A stretch of DNA of 64,000 bases, from positions 63,984,867-64,048,866 of the forward strand of contig OZ020303.1 of assembly GCA_963971305.1 (NCBI GenBank). The letters are read 5' to 3'. This document shows, one piece after another, positions 41,831-50,400 of this stretch. The translations under genes were made by a program, and so were the position numbers. The notes below the pieces were generated by a model that saw nothing but the letters and a program-made list of their open reading frames with translations, had not been told where the DNA came from and searched no databases. The stretch's first letter is position 1. Each line of letters begins with the position of its first letter. The DNA comes from Arcuatula senhousia. Lineage: Eukaryota > Mollusca > Bivalvia > Mytilida > Mytilidae.

Positions 41831-42500
41831 AGGCGCACCTAGTTATGTTAAGCGCAATGCATGCTTCAGATGCTGGATTGGACCTATATTTTCCGCATGG
41901 ATGATCTCTTACAAAAGAATGGTGAAAGTCCATTCCTGCTTACTGACATGTGCACACATCAACTGTATTGGTAAGGTAAGTGCACCTAGTGATGCTAAGC
42001 ACAATGCATGCTTCGGATGCTGGCTGTAACCTATATTTTCCGCATGAATGACTTTTTACAGAAGAATGGTTAAAAGTGCATTCCTACTAAATGACAAGTG
42101 CCACATAAAACATATTGGTATGTTAGGTGCACCTAGTGATGCTCAGCACAATGCATGCTTCAGATGCTGGTTGTGACCTATAATTACCACATGGATGACC
42201 ACTTACAGAAGAATGATTAAGGCTCATTCCTGCTAACAGGCAAGTACCACATGAACCAAAGTGATATGGTAGGTGCACCTAGTGAATAGTGGTGCTTAGC
42301 ACAATGCATGCTTCAGATGCTGGTTGTGACCTATTTTTTCCACATGGATGACCACTTACAGAAGAATGATTAAGGTTCATTCATGCAAACAGGCAAGTAC
42401 CACTTCAACCAAAATGATATGGTACATGTAGGTGCATCTAGGGATGATTAGCAAGACATATGGTTCAGATGTTCTGCATAAATAATCACTTAAAATTTTG
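41831..42500 (+). repeat. Tandem array, about 147-bp unit, 4.5 copies
   Basis: AGGTGCACCTAGTGATGCT-type starts lie at 41831, 41978, 42125, 42271 and 42430 (spacings 147, 147, 146 and 159). Each unit contains CACAATGCATGCTTCAGATG, a CATGGATGACC-like line and AGAAGAATG. The fifth unit is short and diverged. The fourth has a 12-bp insertion-like expansion near its start. Confidence 0.93.
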
Positions 42501-43240
42501 AAAAGTTCATATCAATTCCCACTTAGTGACAAAAATGGGTAACAAGGTGAGCTTCGTAATTGATTGATAACCTAGCTGTTTGATAAATATAAAGGCGGGG
42601 CGCTGTGTCTGTTTGACACATTTTCTTGTTTTTTAATGTTTTTGGTCTACAGAATGAAAACTGGTGCAGATAGAGACAAGCTGTTGCTTCTTTATACATT
42701 CCGGCAGCTCATTTAGCTCTACAAAAGTCGGAAGTTGTCAGATATCCCTTATGATCCTTTCAAAGTGAAAAAAGACCTATAAACTATTGCATATATAGTA
42801 AACATTTTGCTTGCTTAAACCTTCAGTTCAGTAAGCTCTACAAATTATCCATTATGTCATGGCTGTTAAATGACCCCTTATAAGCATAATATGACTGTAC
42901 GGGTATTGTACAACTAAAAATACTACATGTTAACATTCCTTAGAAGTACATGTATAGGTACAATCTTACCGATATAATAATGATTAAAACACGACAGAAA
43001 CGCGAATAATAACAAAAAAAGATCTTACCTGTTTTCTCCGTCGCCATCTTGGGATGATAGTAACGTACTATCATCAGTTTAATACCAGTGATAAGAGTTA
43101 CTGTTCCTAAATAAGTTTTTATACAAACGCAATTATTTTGCGATCGTAGTATGATCTAGTATGTTATTGCGATGTCACTTGGTTTCCGAACGATAATTTG
43201 AGTTGTGGTTGGCCAATTGTTATTAAACTTTGATATAATG
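42501..43240. other. Interval without a gene; antisense repeat fragment
   Basis: Around 42700-42910 the minus strand resembles the family at 48420-48990: AGCTnnnTGAACTGAAGGTTTAAGCAAGCAA-like and GGTCATTTAAC-like landmarks in reverse. Nothing else is recognisable. Confidence 0.45.
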
Positions 43241-43591
43241 TATATATGTTACAGTCATTTTCTTAATTTAGGCATTTTGATAAATGACTGAAAATTTTAG
43301 GCATTTTATAGAATGCCGACCGATTTTAGGCATTCTATAAAATGACTAAAAGCTTCAGTCATTTAACAATGCCTGGAAAAGTATTGAATTTTTTAATAAA
43401 ATGCCTGAAATAAGCAAACAACTTCTTAATACCAAGAAAGACATTTTAAATATGAATAAAGGTGGAATGTTTAATAAAAAGACCTTGTCCATAAAATAAA
43501 AATTCTGGTTATAAAATGTATTGCTAATATAAGGTTTAAAAAAAATAGCCTAGAAACCCCAATTTCCCTGAATCCTTCATCTGGTCCTTAT

Positions 43592-43930
43592 GCTATAAGG
43601 GTCTTGCATATGAGATATTACACCTATAAGTGATCAACTGACCCTTTCTACTAAGGAAGGGGAGCAACCCCGTTACAACTTTTTGAATGATCTTACAAAA
43701 TGTAAAGGAACTTGGTATGCAAGAAGTATAACATATGTAGCGGTGTATGGTATCAGAAATTTTTAATTCTCTGAAATTGACGAGCTCACGGTTAATTTTT
43801 ATAGTCCAATAGCAGAACGCGTGGGGTATATTAGCTACAATAATGTAGCTCCTGTGACATCTTTGAATCCGCCAAATCAAAGATGTCAAAGGAGCTATAC
43901 ATATTGTAGCTAGGGGTATAATTCTGTGAG
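43592..43930 (+). repeat. Fragment of the GCGTGGGGTATA element family with terminal foldback
   Basis: AACTTGGTATGCAAGAAG, ACATATGTAG, TTTTTAATTC, ACGAGCTC and GGTTAATTTnTATAG, then AGCAGAACGCGTGGGGTAT, match the right end of the element at 61054-62344 (compare 62205-62330). It continues into the hairpin at 43832-43912. The 98-codon minus-strand ORF across it is a chance reading. Confidence 0.8.
43832..43912. repeat. Hairpin, about 35-bp arms
   Basis: TAGCTACAATAATGTAGCTC...ATCTTTGA (43832-43866) pairs with TCAAAGATGTC...ATATTGTAGCTA (43877-43912), with a loop of about 10 bp and a few mismatches. It directly follows GCGTGGGGTATAT and is flanked by GGGTATA on the other side. Confidence 0.88.
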
Positions 43931-43989
43931 GTGCTTATATTCATATATGTTAATGTCGTTAAAATTTTGTGTTTTTTTGGTCACAGATC

Positions 43990-44036
43990 CCATTGTTAAG
44001 ATTTTTATGACAATAAAAGTTGATTGATTGATTGAT
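43990..44036 (+). repeat. Possible retroelement 3' tail with (GATT)n
   Basis: ATGACAATAAAAGTTGATTGATTGATTGAT ends a transition in sequence character at about 44010-44036. Short GATT repeats are typical 3' ends of some LINE/SINE families, but no body of such an element could be identified here. Confidence 0.3.
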
Positions 44037-44739
44037 ATCATATCCCTTTTAAATATTTTTGTTGTTATTATTGCTAGTATCTAAAACCTCTATAAGTGTG
44101 TTTGTAGATTTTTGTTCTCTATAAGTTTGTTTGTAGATTTTTGTTCTGAGTTTAAAGAAAATTCTGCATTTGCCATGGTCAATGATTTTACAAATGAAAT
44201 AAATCTTAACTCCAGTTTATATGAACATGTTCTCAATGAATAAAACAAGTTTCAAATGCTCTTGTAAGTTATGTGTATATGATTGCAAATACTCATACGA
44301 CAATTTCTTATTTTATACAATTTAGGCATTTTCTTTAATTTTGTTAAAAAATTTCAGGCATTTTGTAAAATGCCTTAATATTTTCAGGCATTTTATATAA
44401 TGCCGATAGGACTTAGTCATTTTATAAAATGCCTAAAATATCAGGCTGATTTAAGAAAATGACTGTAACATATATAAACACTTAAGGAAGGTTGGTATTG
44501 CAACTAGGGTTTGTTGCCCCTGTCGTTTAAGTGAAAAGGGGCTAAAACTGGTGTAATGACAAAACCTCTGTAGAATGCATGATTTTCGTCTAATTTAGCT
44601 TTTCATTTTATTGTAATGCCACATTAACCATATTGATACCATAGGTTCGCATAGGAATGCTAAAAATGATGTTGGGGTTGTTTCGGCTTCTATGCACATG
44701 CAGTTGGTAAGACTGTACCTAGATGTTGTATTATGCACA

Positions 44740-44962
44740 AGAAGGCGAGAGTGGTCTAAGGCGTGAAAATACCTTACTATTGATTAAGTAGTAAATTACC
44801 TCTGCAGGTAGAGGATTGAGTCGTGGCTTATAACGGGACTTTCCTCATCTGTGTAAGTTTTGTAGCTACCTGCCCATGGTCGGAGGTCTGGCACTCCGAT
44901 TTCCACCACACCGTGTATGGTCCAGTTGCGTCGAAAAGATGCGTTAAACCCCAAAAAAAAAC
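44740..44962 (+). mobile_element. tRNA-derived SINE (tRNA-Leu-like head, mollusc-type core)
   Basis: The head GGCGAGAGTGGTCTAAGGCG (about 44744-44763) is an A-box as in tRNA-Leu/Ser. A B-box-like GAGGATTGAGTCGTGG lies about 50 bp downstream. The next part (CTGCCCATGGTCGGAGGTC, ACTCCGATTTCCACCACACC) resembles the conserved core shared by metazoan and mollusc SINEs. The body ends GATGCGTTAAACCCC followed by an A-run (44941-44960). It is not a functional tRNA: the cloverleaf is degraded and there is no acceptor pairing. The class is recognised; the exact family name was not checked. Confidence 0.8.
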
Positions 44963-45377
44963 CAGCATACCGGCATTTTATGAATTTCAACTAATGATAT
45001 CTGGCTGACAGACCACTGAAATATGGAATAATCTTTTTGTGACAGTGACAGAATTACAGATGATCAAGGCATCTAACAGACCCAGAATCCTTGTATAAAC
45101 TACTATCAAACTACTATCAAACTTCACTCGATTTGATTTTTAGAGTATGTTATTTTTGTGCTTTGTGTAAGATAGAGGGAAGGTTGGGTCCAAAAAACTA
45201 GTTGAACCCCGTCACATTTATAAAAAAAATATATTTGTCCCTGTTATCTTTGTGTTTATTGTTCTTTGTCAGAAAAGAGTCTTTCGTTGATACTTCTTGG
45301 AATGGTATTGAATTTTGATGTTTGAAATTTTAGTCTTTGGCCAATGCAAGAGAACGAACAGCGACCTCTGATCATGT

Positions 45378-45470
45378 TACTGCAGAAATAACCCAAGTGT
45401 GAACGATTTATTTTGGGAAGTTCCTTCATGTTTTGAAGTGGTTCTTTTTAGAAGTTCCTAAAAAGTTATA
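45378..45470 (-). repeat. Inverted partial copy of the following 169-bp unit
   Basis: GCAGAAATAACCCAAGTGTGAA near 45382 is the reverse complement of the end of the unit at 45502-45839 (TTCACACTTGGGTTATTTCTGC). The pairing continues with mismatches through AAGTTCCTTC...AGAAGTTCCTAAAAAGTT. Together with the duplication it can form a foldback. Confidence 0.7.
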
Positions 45471-45501
45471 TATGTATGCTGTCAACTTTTGTTGTATTGT
45501 C

Positions 45502-45839
45502 TCCTGGTAAATAAAAGTTGTTTTGAGCATGAATACAAATATGTACTATGAACACTGTCTACTAAAAAAAATGGAACTTTTTCAGGAACTTATCAATGAA
45601 ATTCCTCAACATTTGAACATGTTGAAGGAACAAAAAATATTCACACTTGGGTTATTTCTGCTGTAAAGACTCCTGGTAAATAAAAGTTGTTTTGGGCATG
45701 AATACAAATATGTACTATGAACATTGTCTACTAAAAAATGGAACTTTTTCAGGAACTTATCAATGAAATTCCTCAACATTTGAACATGTTGAAGGAACAA
45801 AAAATATTCACACTTGGGTTATTTCTGCTGTAAAGACTG
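45502..45839 (+). repeat. Tandem duplication, 169-bp unit, two copies
   Basis: TCCTGGTAAATAAAAGTTGTTTTG starts at 45502 and 45671. Both copies run through CTCAACATTTGAACATGTTG (itself partly palindromic) to GGGTTATTTCTGCTGTAAAGACT. They differ by a few substitutions and A-run length, so the duplication is recent. Confidence 0.93.
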
Positions 45840-45911
45840 CTGGTTATTTTCCATTGTGATATCTTAAATTGCCCTTTGTTTATGTAGGTTGTGTCGCGTA
45901 CACTTATTCCA
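45836..45911 (+). repeat. Dispersed repeat fragment shared with 63416-63492 (minus)
   Basis: GTAGGTTGTGTCGCGTACAC at 45884-45903 plus flanks (CTGCTGG...TTTTCCATTGTG, ACTTATTCCA) recurs on the minus strand at 63416-63492. The last 28 or so bases are identical. No coding meaning was established. Confidence 0.75.
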
Positions 45912-46531
45912 AATGTCATTATCATCTACATTGTAATAATAATATAAGCGATAAATTATAAAAGCATATATATCATATTTCAGCCTGTTCTAAGGAGCAT
46001 TGCGAATCCAGAAACTGTCGAAGGACGGGTTCCATAAAGTGTCGAAAGAGGGGATTTTCCACGTGAAAATGGGGAGGGGGTCCAACCCTTGGATCCCTCC
46101 TCTACCCCTCTGAGTAGAAAAATCAAGGATGCAAACATTTAAAACTTATTGGGAGAAAATGAGAATAGTCTTTTGTTTTAAAATTTATTTTAATATAAAA
46201 ATGTAGGAATAGCCACTTTGCGCGAAAATGCATTAAAGTGAATATGTTTTAACAATAATGTTAAAATGAGATTCTTCTTCCGTCTCAAAAGAGGAATAAA
46301 GTTAGTGTTATGTTATAATATACAAATCTTATATCCGTCAAATAAAAAAGACATGCATAAATTCGTGTATACCCCGACGGTCAAGAAAAAAAAAGAACTT
46401 TAACATGGATAACAAAGATTTGACTTGACATGTGTGTTTTTCTGATATGAACAACATGTACAAAATATCATTGATACGACATATATAATTATGTTAAATT
46501 TTCAATTTTACTAGGTACATTTGTAAATGCA
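45912..46531. other. 3' flank of the minus-strand membrane-protein gene
   Basis: No gene is visible. TTTATT at 46184-46189 reads AATAAA on the minus strand, about 345 bases after the stop at 46532, and is a candidate poly(A) signal for that gene. Confidence 0.35.
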
Positions 46532-46869
46532 TTAGACAAACGTCGTTTGTTTCATTCTTGATTGAACAACCGCGTCATAGGTTGGCGGTGGACAGGTAGG
46601 GAGATCTGGGTTCTCCATATCCCCTGGAGCATGTTGCTGGTCATTACCTCCTGGCGATACAACCTCATCATATAACGGTGGAGGCGCGGATGGATCTTCA
46701 TCTTCGTCCATATCACTTACATTCGGAGCAGTTGGTGTCCGTCTATTTGATTCATTAAAATTGTAAAGATTTTCTAATGAAAAAGAATGAGTTCTATTGG
46801 CGCCACTTTCGTTTGGTGCGGGAGGAGTGTGTCGACTATTAGTACTAGTCCTTCTGTTATTTGAATTAT
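46532..46869 (-). CDS. Terminal exon: cytoplasmic tail with two PPxY motifs and PDZ ligand
   Basis: This is the last exon of the membrane-protein gene that also uses 48153-48305, 59333-59495 and 60711-61003. On the minus strand a long T-tract ending TTTAG precedes the exon start at 46869. The first two bases (AT) complete a codon with the G from the previous exon to give Asp, then 111 residues follow to the stop. The tail is polar and Asn/Ser/Arg-rich at first, then has an acidic stretch (DMDEDED), PPPLYDEVV and PPPTYDAVV. These are two PPxY motifs, the known ligand for WW domains of Nedd4-type ubiquitin ligases. The C-terminus ...TTFV fits a class I PDZ ligand (T-x-V). Motifs are seen directly; partners and an endocytic role are inference. 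A 119-codon ORF extends into the intron (MLYFFF...) but that part is the pyrimidine tract. Confidence 0.85.
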
Positions 46870-48152
46870 CTAAAAAAAAAAAATACAACACAGTTTGAGG
46901 TTATTAATTTAATCCGCATCAACAGTATTTTCAGTCTATATTAGTCTATACTAACATGACTAAAGGCTAGTCAGATACGCGAGTCAGGCAAAAAGTTCTA
47001 CGACCAAATCACATGGACTAGCTCCTTGCTATTAGTTTTTGTTTGTTAAATTTCTTTGACTATTGACTGTGGACAAATATACTAAAATATGAATAGAACA
47101 CAGTTTAAATCCAAATGAATAAAGTTCTATGGTTCTACAGCCTGATACCACAAATAAGCCAACTTTCTAAATGGCCGCCATATATGGAAATCAAACATAT
47201 TAAGCTTTAAAACACCCTCTTGAGAAAAATATTACGAAAATTAAAAAGTTGGGCTCTTTTACGGCACCAGTACATGGCTGTTAGCTAAAACTGTCCCTGA
47301 TGTGCGTTTCATCTTTTATTTATAGGCTCATCAGAGACACTAGCGCCAAATATGGTAAGGCCAAATATATTTGAATTAATTTCACAAAAGACCAAATAAA
47401 TGAGATTTTCTGGGACAATTGCATTTACTATTATCTTTTCATGAATGAAATAAAAAATGTAACCCAGGAGCATTTATTTTTTGATTGGTAAAACAATTAA
47501 ACCCCCAACCAAAAATGCTATCCCTTTACTAAACTATCTCTTTTTAAATGTCATGTATTGGCGACCTTAAATAACCCCATACAAACATATCTATGTCTCA
47601 AACATATAGTTGTCCGTTTGATAACATTGTTGTAAACGAAACGAAGAGATGGGATTTTAACACACAAAGTGGTAGTCGTCGTCCTAATCTTTCATTCAAA
47701 AAGGTGGGTTTTTTTTCGAAAAAAATAAATTTCATTTTCTTTTGCCGGGATTCACGGAATGAAAAACCGGGTTATAAAATGGCGAATGTCGGGCGGCAGG
47801 TGGGCGATTTGACGGGCGGGGAAGAAATTTTCGTAACAGTTATTCAGCAACTACTTATTACAACCACTTGATATTTGGTAAACAGCATCAGGGTGGGGTC
47901 CCATAACATGAGATTTGATTTCAGGTCTGTCACTCACCTTTTCCTGTTTAACAAATCCGGCCATTTTTTACTTAGACAGATTTTTTATAATAAAATTTAG
48001 CACTTATAGTAAAAATTTCAATTTACATTGCCCTGACATGCATTTTTCAGGTTATATTGACCCCAAAAAAATGTGTTAATCTGAATAAAACTTAATCTCA
48101 GCTCTCCCTGGAAATTAAATGATTGGTGAGTTTTGAAAGCTTAAAAGTATAC
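46870..48152. other. Intron between tail exon and transmembrane exon (minus strand)
   Basis: Donor GTATAC (complement of 48147-48152) and acceptor TTTAG (46871-46870) bound a 1283-bp intron. It contains copy 2 of the dispersed repeat (47743-47990). The ORF at 47593-47871 reads through that repeat and is not a gene. Confidence 0.7.
47743..47990 (+). repeat. Dispersed repeat, copy 2 of 2
   Basis: Same landmarks as 40521-40752 (GGGTTATAAAATGG, GAATGTCGGGCGG, GGGGAAGAAATTTTCGTA, CCACTTGATATTTGGTAAAC, GGGGTCCCATAA, TCACTCACC). It lies inside the 46870-48152 intron. Confidence 0.85.
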
Positions 48153-48305
48153 CAATTGTTGCTTCTTCCCGTAAGTTGTCAGGTGGACAGCTGTAGCGTT
48201 CCATAGATCTTTTGTGGTTTCTGTATACTGTGACAATAACGCATGTGCAGATGATAGCAGTAATTAACATTGCGGATCCTATTCCTAGACCGAGGTATAA
48301 CATAA
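48153..48305 (-). CDS. Transmembrane exon of the membrane-protein gene
   Basis: On the minus strand, ATACCAATTCCAG precedes the exon start at 48305. The 153-nt exon takes two bases (TT) to finish a codon begun in exon 59333-59495, giving Phe. It then encodes 50 residues and leaves one G for the next exon, so its phases are 1 and 1. The peptide starts MLYLGLGIGS and has a hydrophobic run of about 25 residues (LGLGIGSAMLITAI...CVIVTVY). RNHKRS follows, a positive stop-transfer signal placing the C-terminal side in the cytoplasm. CPPDNLREEATI leads into the tail exon. The donor GTATAC is slightly non-consensus; the frame agreement on both sides supports it. Confidence 0.82.
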
Positions 48306-48346
48306 CTGGAATTGGTATAAAAAAAGACATATTAATTATATATATT

Positions 48347-48990
48347 ACAAGAGGCTTCCAGGAGCCCGAATCGCCCATCTGGTCCTTAAGCTATAATTGT
48401 CTCTTTATGAACTTTTACCCTTATAAATGGTCATCTGACAACATTGACCAAACGACACTTTGTATAGCTTAATGAACTGAAGGTTTAAGCAAGCAACAAC
48501 TCTAACTGCAATAGTTTTTTTATTATTCTATAGGGCAAAACATGAAAAAATTCTATATTTTATCTCTTTCTATATTTTATCTCTTAAGGACCATAACCCC
48601 TATAAAGGGTCATCTGACATCTTTAACCCAATGACACTTTTGTTAAGCTTAATGAGCTAAAGGATGAGGCAAGCAACGGCTTTTCTCTATCTGCAATATA
48701 TATAGTTTTCATTCTTGAGGGCAAAAACATGAAAAAAACGCTATTTTTTTACCTTTACAGGGCGGTAGCCCCTCATCTGACATCTTCGTCCCATTGGAGA
48801 CTTTTGTAGAGCACAATGAGCTGAAGGTTTAATCAAGCAACAGCTTTTTTTTTATCTGCAACAGTTTTCATTCTATAGTACAAAAACATGAAAAAAACCG
48901 CTATGTTTGATCTTTAAAGGGCAATAACCCCTATTATAAAGAGGGTCATCTGACATCTTAAACCCAATGGAGACTTTTGTAGAGCTTGTG
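48347..48990 (-). repeat. Dispersed tandem repeat family, about 163-179-bp units
   Basis: GGTCATCTGACA-type landmarks lie at 48429, 48608, 48771 (variant) and 48943. Each is followed by CCCAnTGnnACTTTTGT, AGCnnAATGAnCTnAAGG, GCAAGCAAC and an AACATGAAAAAA line. The start ACAAGAGGCTTCCAGGAGCC (48347 onward) is the reverse complement of the element end CTCCTGGGAGCCTCTTGT at 32692 and 33858, so this is a minus-oriented member or neighbour of that family. Confidence 0.78.
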
Positions 48991-49240
48991 ATGATGAAGA
49001 ACGAACTTTGCATCATTTTTTTTCTGTCTCTTATATTTAAGGCAAGCGCAGCGAAGCCTTATGGAATCTATAGAGTAGTGATGATTTTCGCGGTTTTTTT
49101 TCAGTCTGCCCGCATCCAGTATGGAAAAAAATGCCCTATTTTTTATATTACTTTTCAATATTTTTAACATGATACACACTTTTATAAATTTCCATTTTAA
49201 TTGGCATTTTATATGACCGGCACAAGTTTTATTTATTCCT

Positions 49241-49310
49241 CACCCCTAGTAAGGTGGATTCACGACGATCAGGAAAGTCCAGTGAAGGATTCACGTAATG
49301 TTGTATTTGG
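49241..49310. repeat. 70-bp segment, inverted pair with 58024-58093
   Basis: CACCCCTAGTAAGGTGGATT to TTGTATTTGG here equals the reverse complement of 58024-58093 at 68 of 70 positions. See the entry at 58024. Confidence 0.9.
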
Positions 49311-49839
49311 TGGGTTAAATTCGTCCCACTCTCGATCAATATTGTTTACAAAACACACATACAATGCACACCTGAGCATTGTTAATAAACATAAACCTAT
49401 GTATTATTTATATTTCTTTATAATTTACATTTTTGTATTGATTTCAATAAAATGTGAAAGTTTGGTTAATCTATGATTAATGGTTTAAAAGTTATGACTA
49501 AAAAGGTTATACATTTTATAACTCTAAATTAAAAGTAAACAACACATTTCAAACTTATGATAAAGCATGCAATGTGTACCCACGTTCTTTTTGAATCGTT
49601 TTAAATTAAAACATGCAATACTGTTTTGTCGGGTTATATCATACATTTTTATGGTTATTTACATAAGATTGCGTAATTATAAGTAGCATAATTGACCAAT
49701 TTTACTGTTACTCTTTTCGTGTTATCCAGGAACTAACAGGATTCGTTAATTCGGATATCATGCATGCTTACATTTCAAATTTTGTACTTGTTATATGCTT
49801 ACAACCTTTTGGGTAAAATCTGCATGAATAAAGCTATAA

Positions 49840-50400
49840 TAGATTCATTTCTTCATTCATATGGAGCATACTTCTTACAATCACTTCTAGACAAAAAAGG
49901 ATCGTAGACTAGCTCTCTCTTTTAACTTCACTTTCCGTTACATTGATGATGTCCTTTCACTGAACGATTCTCAGTACTCATTTATCGTCAGAAACTTGAG
50001 ATAAAGGACACAACGGATTTAAAAAAGTCTGCTTCATATTAAGATCTAAATGTCGAAATAAACGTCAATGGAAAACTTTTAACAAAACTCTTTAAAAAAC
50101 ATGATGACTCAATAAATATTCAAATCGTCAACTTTTATACTCCTTGTGTAGCAAAATTCCATTTACTCCAGCAAATGGAGTTTAAGTTCCACAATTGATT
50201 CATTACTCGAGAGCTTGCGGTAGTATTACATCGATTTCCTTGGCAGAGCGTCACACATGTGACACAAAAAGTGCTTACACAGGGTTATGTTGCTCCTTGA
50301 TTGCTGTCTTGACTTAAGAAATTTACGGAAGACATCATGAGCTCAAAAACAAATATGGGATTTCTCTCTTTCAGATGAGTACAGATGTTGGTTAGTCAAA
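49840..50400 (+). pseudogene. Degenerate reverse transcriptase fragment, YIDD type (Penelope-like probable)
   Basis: On the plus strand the fragments read FTFRYIDDVLSLN (YIDD at 49939-49950), KLEIKDTTDLKKSASY (about 49990-50038) and a VEINVNGKLLTKLF line (about 50055-50095). Further on is a QKVLTQGYVAP-like line (50270-50300). These are in the order expected for the palm and thumb of a retroelement RT, and the block resembles the YIDD-type RTs frequent in mollusc genomes; Penelope-like is my best guess. Frameshifts (for example near 49890) and several in-frame stops make it dead. It lies in the 11-kb intron of the minus-strand gene, in the opposite orientation. Confidence 0.75.

Larger units (their letters stand above)
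43241..44476. mobile_element. DNA-transposon-like element with perfect 26-bp terminal inverted repeats
   Basis: Positions 43241-43266 (TATATATGTTACAGTCATTT...) are the exact reverse complement of 44451-44476. Inside each end is a cluster of short palindromic words built from GGCATTTTATAAAATGCC and the variant AGTCATTTTATAAAATGACT (about 43267-43385 and 44325-44450). The total length is 1236 bp. The TATA-rich ends would fit a TA target duplication (mariner-like), but the exact element edge cannot be fixed. There is no transposase ORF. The interior carries another repeat (43592-43930), so this is a nested, non-autonomous element. Confidence 0.88.

Noticed and set aside
44744..44830. Functional tRNA-Leu gene
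   Set aside because: An A-box and a degraded B-box are present, but there is no acceptor stem or complete cloverleaf, and the SINE core and tail follow directly.
47593..47871. 92-codon ORF
   Set aside because: It lies across the dispersed repeat at 47743-47990 and inside an intron.
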